A DNA stretch of 5,066 nucleotides from Deltaproteobacteria bacterium. GTDB taxonomy: Bacteria > Desulfobacterota > Dissulfuribacteria > Dissulfuribacterales > QOAL01. A program made the translations under genes and the position numbers. The notes under the pieces were generated by a model. That model saw nothing but the letters and a program-made list of their open reading frames with translations. It ran no database searches and was not told where the DNA came from. The stretch spans positions 1 through 5,066 of the forward strand of contig JALSKY010000019.1 in assembly GCA_026988585.1 (NCBI GenBank), given 5' to 3'. Below are positions 1 through 5,066 of this stretch, in pieces (positions within the stretch are counted from its first letter, which is position 1; every line of letters starts with the position of its first letter).

Positions 1-8
1 CTGGTTCC

Positions 9-509
9 ATGAAGATCCAGAACCATTCCGTTCATCAGGCTCAGCAGTTGGACAATGGGAAAGCAAGGACTGAAAAGACCTCAAATCAAAACAGTTTTTC
101 CCAGATCCTTGACAACGTGAAGGGTGAAAAGGCACAATACTCAGGGGATATTTCTTCCATAAACATGGAAGGCTGCTGCAAAATTGGAGAGGAGATCTTC
201 CTGCAGGACGGCATTCAGGAAACCGGCCCTGCAGAACCGATCTCACACGATATCAGGGAAGCGGCCCTCCGTAGCAGTGAACAACTCTTAAACATACTGG
301 ACAGTCTGGCAGCAGCCATAGAGACTGGAGGCGTGGAAAAGGAGAGCCTGCAACAGATAGCTATCTCTTTGAAGGAAAAACTCTCCCAGGTCCAGGCTGC
401 GCAGGAAGAGCTGCCTGACAAAGATCCCTTGAGATCCATCCTGGATGAAATAGGAATGCTGAGCCAGGTAGAACAGATGAAAATTCTACGAGGAGATTAT
501 CTGACCTGA
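9..509 (+). CDS. Hypothetical helical protein, 166 aa, cotranscribed with a response regulator
   Basis: I do not recognise this as a named family. No signal peptide or membrane segment is visible. The N-terminal third (about residues 1-60) is polar and probably disordered, with a short F-S-Q-I-L-D motif near residues 30-35. Residues 82-166 are strongly helix-forming: a segment rich in leucine and serine (about 88-104), a charged heptad-like stretch (about 110-132), then a final helix ending in the polar sequence R-G-D-Y-L-T. From memory, small proteins in delta-proteobacterial flagellar or chemotaxis loci end in a similar 'VEvaKfnRGDY' pattern, so a motility link is possible but unproven. The ATG at 9 gives an M-K-I start, but only eight bases precede it and the frame is open to the left edge, so the true start could lie outside. 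It ends one base before the response regulator, implying cotranscription and shared function. Confidence 0.62.
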   Translation: MKIQNHSVHQAQQLDNGKARTEKTSNQNSFSQILDNVKGEKAQYSGDISSINMEGCCKIGEEIFLQDGIQETGPAEPISHDIREAALRSSEQLLNILDSLAAAIETGGVEKESLQQIAISLKEKLSQVQAAQEELPDKDPLRSILDEIGMLSQVEQMKILRGDYLT

Positions 510-510
510 T

Positions 511-876
511 ATGTCTGAAAAGAAAAGGGTATTGATAGTAGAAGATGACCCGGAAGTCCGACAGATGCTGAATGACTATCTCTCCTTTCTTGGTCTTGAG
601 ATAGAAACGGCAGCAGACGGGCTGGAAGGACTTACAAAGATCAAAGAAAATGCTTATGACCTGGTCATTACAGATATAGCCATGCCATATGTAAGCGGAA
701 TAGGGATTATCTCCATACTGAAAAAGGATTATCCCAAGATCCCAGTCATAGCAATCACTGGCTATGGTTTTCATGCAGAGGAGCTTGCCCAGGAGAAGCA
801 GGCCGACTTCATCATGGGCAAACCCTTTGACGTCACCAAGATGAAAGAGGCCATACAGCAGCTGTTAAACATATAA
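511..876 (+). CDS. Single-domain response regulator (CheY/Spo0F-like receiver)
   Basis: This 121-residue protein is a receiver domain with no output domain. Visible hallmarks are the acidic pair Asp12/Asp13 in V-L-I-V-E-D-D, the phospho-acceptor Asp55 in V-I-T-D-I-A-M-P, Thr83 in I-A-I-T-G, and Lys104 in the G-K-P-F motif. These fold as a (beta/alpha)5 unit that takes phosphate from a histidine kinase, binds Mg2+ through the acidic residues and signals by protein contact. The position three residues before Lys104, where CheY has its switch aromatic (Tyr106), is Ile101; a phenylalanine lies next to it at 100. The start at 511 follows the upstream stop by one base, with AGGAG at 491-495 inside the preceding gene, about 15 bases away, so translational coupling is likely. 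The kinase and target are not in the window. It could serve chemotaxis, a phosphorelay or another partner-protein pathway; the sequence alone does not decide. Confidence 0.95.
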   Translation: MSEKKRVLIVEDDPEVRQMLNDYLSFLGLEIETAADGLEGLTKIKENAYDLVITDIAMPYVSGIGIISILKKDYPKIPVIAITGYGFHAEELAQEKQADFIMGKPFDVTKMKEAIQQLLNI

Positions 877-1008
877 CCAGGGATAAATCTGACACCCCAT
901 CTCCCGCCAGACATACCTGCTGCTACTCTGTGCCTATGGCAATTCCATCTCTTTTTCATCTCTGACTTGCATCCTTTTCAGGTTATTCAGACCCCGCCAT
1001 CATAAAAA
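877..1008. other. Convergent intergenic spacer, no gene or clear terminator
   Basis: This spacer lies between two convergent genes and should end both transcripts. I looked for a GC-rich hairpin followed by a T run on either strand and found only weak three- or four-pair stems. Termination here may be Rho-dependent or use an imperfect structure. No small ORF with a ribosome binding site stands out. Confidence 0.5.
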
Positions 1009-2421
1009 TCATATCCTGAAACTTTCACCAAGCCTTGGGAGATATATCTCTGTGTGAGGCAGCAGTTTAGCCAGGGTTTTCCGCAACGCACCCTGAGCAT
1101 GTGGCTCACCATGCACTATAAAGAGCTTTTCAGGTCTGGCAGCCTTGGCATACTGGATCAGATTGCTCCTGTCTGCATGGGCAGAAAACCCGTTAATGGT
1201 ATAGATCCTGGCCCTGACTGCAACAGGCTCTCCAAAGATCCTGACCTCCTTGGCACCATCCACAAGCTTTCGTCCAAGGGTGCCCATGGCCTGAAACCCC
1301 ACCACGATAAGAGTGGTATTCTCTTTCCAGAGATTGTGTTTGAGATGATGCTTTATGCGCCCACCTGTCATCATTCCACTGCCTGCCAGGACTATCTTGG
1401 GACCTGCAACATTGTGTATCGCCTTGGACTCCTCTACCGTTTCCGTAAACTTGAGATTCGGCATATCAAAGGGAGATCTGCGTCTGGAAAACCTGCCATC
1501 ATTAAATACCTGGCAAAAATCGCGATGCTTTTCATAAAGTCGGGTTATATTTATGGCAAGGGGACTGTTCAGAAAGACCGGCACACGTTTGGAGAGTTTA
1601 CCAGACCGTTTCATTTCGGCTATGTGGTACAGTATCTCCTGGGTCCGCTCCAGGGCAAAGGTAGGAATCAGAACAGTCCCCCTCCTCTTGACAGTTGTAG
1701 TGATTGCCTCTTCCAGTTCCAGAACCGAATCCTCATAGGAGCGGTGATCCCGGTCTCCATAGGTTGATTCCATGATCAGTGCATCTATTCCCTGTTCCGG
1801 TCCTGCAGGATCATTAACCATGGGCCTGCCCCCATCACCAATATCCCCTGTATAGAGGATCTTTTTCCACTTTCTGCTCTTCTTTTCCTTGAATTCCACC
1901 ACTACCTGGGACGCGCCAAGTATATGACCGGCCTCCCTTAGTTTGAAAGTGAGTTTAACCCCCGGAACCGGTTCAACAGGTTTGTCATACAGGATCTGCC
2001 GGGTAAAGAGCTGATGGGCATAAAATACATCCTCAACAGAATAGAGTGGCTCCTTGACCTTTATCCCTGCCCTGGTAAGCCTCCTCTGTTTCCAGAGAAA
2101 CTCCTCCTTCAAAATATGGGCAGAATCCATCATAATGAGGGCAGCGATATCCCGAGTTGGAGGTGTACAATAGATATCACCATCAAAACCCTGTTTATAG
2201 AGGACAGGAATACGCCCGCAGTGATCAAGGTGTCCATGGCTCAAAATAAGGCCTGTGAGCCCCTTGGGATTGAAGCCGAACCGCTCGTAGTTCATCTTTT
2301 CCAGCTCCCAAGGCCCCTGAAACTGCCCGCAATCCATTAGAAAACGGTATCGCCCGAGTTTGAGCAGATGGCATGAGCCGGTAACTGTTCCAGCAGCACC
2401 GTGGAATGTTATGGTTGCCAT
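1009..2421 (-). CDS. MBL-fold beta-CASP RNA-processing nuclease (COG1236/YSH1, TTHA0252-like)
   Basis: The 470-residue product belongs to the metallo-beta-lactamase/beta-CASP nucleases that cut or trim RNA with two zinc ions, in the cytoplasm. Metal motifs are complete: H62-x-H64-x-D66-H67 in S-H-G-H-L-D-H, His166 in A-G-H-I-L-G-A, and Asp193 in Y-T-G-D-I-G. The beta-CASP insert is marked by motif A Glu218 (E-S-T-Y-G-D-R), the P-T-F-A-L-E-R-T-Q-E helix near 253-262, the G-S-G-M-M-T-G-G-R segment at 347-355, motif B His415 (S-A-H-A-D) and motif C His437 (V-H-G-E). The length matches bacterial and archaeal homologues of about 430-470 residues. The open frame extends to 2577, but I chose the ATG at 2421: AGGGGG lies four bases upstream, and the family N-terminus (beta strand followed by G-A-A-G-T-V-T-G-S) starts there. 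No KH or other RNA-binding extension is seen. The RNA substrate is unknown. It is convergent with the response regulator and divergent from the thiamin operon, so it is probably a separate transcript. Confidence 0.93.
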   Translation of the reverse strand: MATITFHGAAGTVTGSCHLLKLGRYRFLMDCGQFQGPWELEKMNYERFGFNPKGLTGLILSHGHLDHCGRIPVLYKQGFDGDIYCTPPTRDIAALIMMDSAHILKEEFLWKQRRLTRAGIKVKEPLYSVEDVFYAHQLFTRQILYDKPVEPVPGVKLTFKLREAGHILGASQVVVEFKEKKSRKWKKILYTGDIGDGGRPMVNDPAGPEQGIDALIMESTYGDRDHRSYEDSVLELEEAITTTVKRRGTVLIPTFALERTQEILYHIAEMKRSGKLSKRVPVFLNSPLAINITRLYEKHRDFCQVFNDGRFSRRRSPFDMPNLKFTETVEESKAIHNVAGPKIVLAGSGMMTGGRIKHHLKHNLWKENTTLIVVGFQAMGTLGRKLVDGAKEVRIFGEPVAVRARIYTINGFSAHADRSNLIQYAKAARPEKLFIVHGEPHAQGALRKTLAKLLPHTEIYLPRLGESFRI

Positions 2422-2693
2422 ATATCCCCCTGCAATTTTGCTGAGAAAAGGATAATCCTGGATCATGCAGCCCGCAAGTTTGACGAATATGTGAGACAGA
2501 GGGTATGCAGCCCTGCTTTGGCAGTTCAAGTGACCACAAAAGGCAGATTGAAAAAAATTTGAGCTCCCTCCAAACAACGCCTCGAATGCCGGCTCTCATC
2601 ATGTTTCTTTAGGGATTAACATCTTGCAATGATTCGATATTTGACAACAATTCGCAAAGCCCTTGGCTGAAACGATTCTCCAACCCTATTTGC
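2422..2693. other. Divergent intergenic region, no supported gene
   Basis: This stretch separates the minus-strand nuclease from the plus-strand thiamin operon and must hold the nuclease promoter. The in-frame upstream extension of the nuclease (2422-2577) reads as cysteine- and aromatic-rich sequence unlike the rest of the protein, so I treat it as non-coding. A TTGACAA sequence at 2641 is echoed by TTGACAA at 2694. Only the second has a fair -10 at the right distance. I could not place a confident minus-strand promoter. Confidence 0.5.
2426..2431 (-). promoter_or_regulatory. Shine-Dalgarno that sets the beta-CASP nuclease start
   Basis: Read on the minus strand this is AGGGGG, four bases before the ATG at 2421. 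It pairs with the 16S anti-Shine-Dalgarno along its whole length if one G-U pair is allowed. No comparable site precedes the upstream in-frame ATG at 2577, which supports dropping the 52-residue extension. Confidence 0.7.
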
Positions 2694-2723
2694 TTGACAA
2701 ACAAAGATTAAAGGTTGTATATC
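2694..2723 (+). promoter_or_regulatory. Probable sigma-70 promoter of the thiamin operon
   Basis: A perfect -35 hexamer TTGACA (2694-2699) is followed after 18 bases by TATATC (2718-2723), which matches the -10 consensus at four of six positions. Transcription would begin near 2730, about 30 bases before the TPP aptamer, a normal arrangement for a riboswitch leader. The weak -10 and 18-base spacing make this a prediction, not a certainty. Confidence 0.55.
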
Positions 2724-2761
2724 TTCTTTAGCGTTTGAATAGTTCGTATGTAATTCTAACG

Positions 2762-2862
2762 AACCCGTTGGGGGAGCTGGGAGAAACCCGGCTGAGAGGT
2801 TGGCTTGATCTGTCAACGACCCCGAAACCTGCTCTGGGTAATTCCAGCGGAGGGAAACGTGG
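2762..2862 (+). ncRNA. TPP riboswitch aptamer (THI element)
   Basis: The aptamer core is close to the family consensus. CTGAGA at 2792-2797 is the pyrimidine-sensing junction. ACCT at 2827-2830, CTGGGTAAT at 2834-2842, CCAGCG at 2844-2849 and AGGGAA at 2851-2856 form the pyrophosphate-sensing arm. Helices can be drawn by hand: P1 as CGTT (2766-2769) with AACG (2856-2859); P2 as GGGG (from 2770) with CCCC (2820-2823); P3 as CTGGG (2777-2781) with CCCGG (2787-2791); an optional extra stem GTTGGC (2799-2804) with GTCAAC (2812-2817); and P5 as CTGG (2834-2837) with CCAG (2844-2847). In this family bound thiamin pyrophosphate closes P1 and turns off expression. The downstream terminator and thiC-thi4 fit that exactly. 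Confidence 0.96.
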
Positions 2863-2890
2863 TTGCCAACATGCAGAACCAAGCAAGTTG

Positions 2891-2923
2891 AAGGCCGCTC
2901 TCCCTACCGGAAGGCGGCCTTTT
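2891..2923 (+). terminator. Intrinsic terminator of the riboswitch expression platform
   Basis: AAGGCCGC (2891-2898) is perfectly complementary to GCGGCCTT (2914-2921), enclosing a 15-base loop, and the RNA then runs through TTTT (2920-2923). The stem is GC-rich, but the U tract is short. It lies about 30 bases after the aptamer and about 100 bases before thiC, so it would act as the TPP-dependent attenuator: TPP bound, terminator formed, operon off. The loop base TCCCTACCG can pair with the aptamer core (see findings). Confidence 0.85.
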
Positions 2924-3020
2924 GATTGTCAGCCCCTTCCCCTCTGATATCAACCGCCCAGAGCCAAACTATCTATTTTTTTTACAGGGAAAAATCATCC
3001 TACCTTGAATGGAGGCAGTT
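2924..3020 (+). other. Untranslated leader between attenuator and thiC
   Basis: This roughly 100-base stretch has no gene. A run of eight T (2976-2983) is present, but no GC-rich stem precedes it. The thiC Shine-Dalgarno GGAGG lies at 3011-3015. Confidence 0.5.
3011..3015 (+). promoter_or_regulatory. Shine-Dalgarno that sets the thiC start
   Basis: GGAGG stands five bases before the ATG at 3021. An in-frame ATG at 3009 overlaps this site and has no ribosome binding site of its own, so 3021 is the better start and the predicted product loses four residues (M-E-A-V). Confidence 0.8.
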
Positions 3021-4298
3021 ATGAAAGAGACCCTTTTACAGATGCTCCGTAAGGGCAATGTCCCTGACTGGCTAAAGACTCTGGCTGAAAAAGAGAGGAT
3101 CGCTTCAGATACGCTGGTAAAAAACATTCTGGCAGGCCATGCTGTAGTGGTAGGGCATCGCACAGGCAGAGGGACCATGGTTGTAGGAAGAGGTACGTCC
3201 ACCAAGGTAAATGCCAATATAGGGGCCAGCACCCTTACATCCTCCCTGGCACATGAGGAGAAAAAACTTCAGGCAGCCCTGAAGGCAAGGGCAGATGCAG
3301 TAATGGATCTCTCTCTCTCCGACAACATACCTGACATAAGAGAGATGGTCCTTGCCAAATCCACTGTTCCAGTGGGTACAGTACCAATATATGAAGCAGC
3401 CACTCTGGCCAGGCTGAGACGCGGTGCTGTGGTCAACCTGGATGAGGAGGAGATGTTCCAGGTCCTGGAGCAACAGATGGCTCAGGGAGTGGATTTCGTT
3501 ACAGTCCATTGCGGAATAACCAAAGATCTGCTGGAGTCATATCCTCCTGAGAACAGGTTGGAAGGAATAGTTTCCCGGGGAGGGACCATAACAGCTGCAT
3601 ATATAAGAAATACAGGCAGGGAAAATCCTTATTTTGAACAGTATGACAGGCTGCTGGATCTTGCAGAACGGTATGATTGTGTTCTAAGCCTTGGGGATGG
3701 TATGAGGCCTGGGGCACTGGCAGATGCCTCGGATGCCCTGGAGGTTGGTGAGCAGAAGATTCTTGGAGAACTCCAGAAAAGGGCCTTTGACCGTGGAGTC
3801 ATGAGCATGATCGAAGGGCCTGGCCATGTACCCATCCACCTTGTAAAAAAATCGGTGCAACGAATCAAGGAATACACCAACCAGGCCCCGCTCTATCTGC
3901 TTGGCCCCATAGTTACCGATGTAGCTCCTGGTTATGATCATATAACCTCAGCCATAGGAGCAGGAATAGCCGGCATGTGCGGAGCAGATTTCATCTGTTA
4001 TGTAACGCCGTCTGAACATCTTGGCCTTCCAACGGAACAGGATGTGTTTGATGGTGTAATGGCTGCCAGGATAGCTGCACATGCAGCAGATATAGCGAAG
4101 GAGATCCCAGGTGCAATGGAATGGGATAACGAACTCTCCAGGGCACGAAAACGTCTCGACTGGGATACCCAGATCCGGTTGGCCATGGATCCGGAAAAGG
4201 CCGCGCGTGTCCGGAAGGAACGCTCTGGAGACGGGGCATGCACCATGTGCGGTGAGTGCTGCGTCTTTCTAATACTAAAAGATAATGAAAAGGAGTAA
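3021..4298 (+). CDS. thiC: Phosphomethylpyrimidine (HMP-P) synthase ThiC, divergent
   Basis: ThiC is a radical-SAM 4Fe-4S enzyme that rearranges aminoimidazole ribotide (AIR) into HMP-P, the pyrimidine half of thiamin. The 425-residue length is the short anaerobe/archaeal form without the long N-terminal domain of E. coli ThiC. Family motifs are V-N-A-N-I-G (63-68), M-D-L-S (95-98), V-G-T-V-P-I-Y (118-124), H-C-G (163-165), S-R-G-G (185-188), G-D-G-M-R-P-G (225-231), E-G-P-G-H-V-P (265-271), A-P-G-Y-D-H-I-T-S (302-310), E-H-L-G-L-P (332-337) and A-A-H-A-A-D (352-357). The cluster ligands are Cys407, Cys410 and Cys414, with an extra Cys413. Two oddities are that the usual S-T-G-G at 98-101 reads S-L-S-D, and that residues 40-60 diverge from typical sequences. 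The paralogue BzaF, which makes 5-hydroxybenzimidazole from AIR, is the main alternative; the TPP riboswitch and adjacent thi4 favour ThiC. Confidence 0.92.
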   Translation: MKETLLQMLRKGNVPDWLKTLAEKERIASDTLVKNILAGHAVVVGHRTGRGTMVVGRGTSTKVNANIGASTLTSSLAHEEKKLQAALKARADAVMDLSLSDNIPDIREMVLAKSTVPVGTVPIYEAATLARLRRGAVVNLDEEEMFQVLEQQMAQGVDFVTVHCGITKDLLESYPPENRLEGIVSRGGTITAAYIRNTGRENPYFEQYDRLLDLAERYDCVLSLGDGMRPGALADASDALEVGEQKILGELQKRAFDRGVMSMIEGPGHVPIHLVKKSVQRIKEYTNQAPLYLLGPIVTDVAPGYDHITSAIGAGIAGMCGADFICYVTPSEHLGLPTEQDVFDGVMAARIAAHAADIAKEIPGAMEWDNELSRARKRLDWDTQIRLAMDPEKAARVRKERSGDGACTMCGECCVFLILKDNEKE

Positions 4299-4304
4299 CA
4301 AAAC

Positions 4305-5066
4305 ATGCGTGAGATAGAAATTACCAGGGCCATTGTCAACACCCATGTAAAGGCACTGGAGAGGGCAGTAGAGAGCGATGTGGTCATTGTAGGCGCTGGT
4401 CCCAGCGGACTGGTGTCGGGGGGGCTTCTGGCAAGCAAGGGCTATAACGTAACCATCCTGGAAAAGAGGCTTGCGCCTGGAGGAGGTATCTGGGGCGGAG
4501 GAATGGGATACAAGTATGTGATAGTCCAGGAGGATGCCATCGGGCTACTGCAGGAGTTCAACATACCCCATGAATCATGTGGAGATGGGTATTATGCAGC
4601 GGATTCCATCACCTTTGCATCCGGCCTCATATTCGAGGCATCACGCAGGGGAGTCAATATATTCAACCTGACAGTTGCAGAAGACCTGCTTGTCAGGGAT
4701 GGCCGTGTTACTGGTGTTGTCATCAATAACAGCCTGGTAGAGATGAACCACCTGCCGGTAGATCCTCTTACCATTGAAGCCAAGGCTGTAGTAGATGCCA
4801 CAGGCCATGACCACGACGTGGTTCGGGTCTTTTCCAGAAAGAATGATGTGGTCCTGAACACCCCTGAAGGCAAACCCCTGGGCGAACGCTCCATGTTTGC
4901 CGAGACAGCTGAACAGGCTGTGGTTACCAACACCAGGGAGGTCTATCCGGGACTCTATGTCTGTGGTATGGCTACTGCAGCAGTTTACGGGGGCTATCGC
5001 ATGGGCCCCATATTCGGCGGGATGCTCCTTTCAGGCAGGAGACTCTTCGAGCTGCTGGATCAGACC
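4305..5066 (+). CDS. thi4: Thi4-family ADP-thiazole synthase, probably sulfide-dependent (3' end outside window)
   Basis: Thi4 builds adenylated thiazole carboxylate (ADT), the thiazole half of thiamin, from NAD, glycine and a sulfur source. The 254 residues present have the dinucleotide-binding G-A-G-P-S-G (30-35), the acidic end of that Rossmann unit at Glu53 (L-E-K-R), the glycine-rich G-G-G-I-W-G-G-G-M (59-67), D-A-T-G-H-D (164-169) and the C-terminal Y-R-M-G-P-I-F-G-G-M (231-240). AAGGAG at 4290-4295 lies nine bases before the ATG, and thiC stops six bases upstream, so the two are one operon. No stop occurs before the window edge; homologues of about 255-270 residues suggest only a few residues are missing. 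The only cysteines are Cys92 and Cys220, neither at the donor position of the suicidal yeast enzyme (Cys205), which aligns with Pro151. That suggests a catalytic enzyme using free sulfide, as in anaerobic archaea. Confidence 0.93.
   Translation, partial: MREIEITRAIVNTHVKALERAVESDVVIVGAGPSGLVSGGLLASKGYNVTILEKRLAPGGGIWGGGMGYKYVIVQEDAIGLLQEFNIPHESCGDGYYAADSITFASGLIFEASRRGVNIFNLTVAEDLLVRDGRVTGVVINNSLVEMNHLPVDPLTIEAKAVVDATGHDHDVVRVFSRKNDVVLNTPEGKPLGERSMFAETAEQAVVTNTREVYPGLYVCGMATAAVYGGYRMGPIFGGMLLSGRRLFELLDQT

Noticed and set aside
1054..1767. Long plus-strand open frame opposite the beta-CASP nuclease
   Set aside because: It lies wholly antisense to a gene with every catalytic motif intact, has no ribosome binding site of note and no recognisable protein character.
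2422..2577. 52-residue N-terminal extension of the nuclease
   Set aside because: The start at 2421 has a good Shine-Dalgarno and matches the family N-terminus; the extension looks unrelated to the protein and includes no recognisable domain.
2641..2646. TTGACA as an additional promoter -35 box
   Set aside because: No acceptable -10 hexamer occurs 16-19 bases downstream on the plus strand.
2735..2947. 70-codon plus-strand open frame across the thiamin leader
   Set aside because: It runs straight through the TPP aptamer and terminator; its sequence is explained by RNA structure and it has no Shine-Dalgarno.
2976..2983. T8 run upstream of thiC as a second terminator
   Set aside because: No GC-rich inverted repeat precedes it, so it lacks the stem an intrinsic terminator needs.
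3998..4438. 146-codon minus-strand open frame spanning the thiC-thi4 junction
   Set aside because: It is antisense to two well-supported genes in an operon and reads as low-complexity serine- and proline-rich sequence typical of a shadow frame.

Overview
The window looks like bacterial chromosome, most likely from an anaerobic bacterium of the Desulfobacterota (delta-proteobacterial) type. The evidence is a short anaerobe-type ThiC, an archaeal/anaerobe-type Thi4 with no cysteine at the sulfur-donor position, and a small coiled protein whose C-terminal pattern I recall from delta-proteobacterial flagellar and chemotaxis loci. The lineage is inference; no rRNA or tRNA gene is present to test it. 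No mobile element, CRISPR array or tRNA is visible.

Layout. (1) Positions 9-876, + strand: two tightly linked genes, an unrecognised 166-residue helical protein and a 121-residue single-domain CheY/Spo0F-like response regulator. (2) Positions 1009-2421, - strand, convergent with the regulator: a complete MBL-fold beta-CASP RNA-processing nuclease of the YSH1/TTHA0252 type, with a start I set at 2421 from its Shine-Dalgarno and family N-terminus. (3) Positions 2422-2693: divergent intergenic DNA without a convincing gene. (4) From 2694 to the right edge, + strand: a thiamin biosynthesis operon. It has a probable sigma-70 promoter, a near-consensus TPP riboswitch (2762-2862), an intrinsic terminator (2891-2923), thiC (3021-4298) and thi4 (4305 to beyond 5066).

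How the parts work together. ThiC would make the pyrimidine precursor HMP-P from AIR. Thi4 would make the thiazole precursor ADT from NAD, glycine and sulfide. The two halves of thiamin are therefore encoded side by side and repressed together by the end product TPP, through transcription attenuation in the leader. The leader also contains an 8-pair alternative pairing between the riboswitch core and the terminator loop, a plausible antiterminator.

The most notable deviations are inside the two thiamin enzymes. The near-invariant ThiC loop M-D-L-S-T-G-G reads M-D-L-S-L-S-D. The Thi4 residue aligned with the yeast donor cysteine (His in archaeal sulfide-dependent enzymes) reads as proline. Neither points clearly to a wholly new system; they make the enzymes worth checking.
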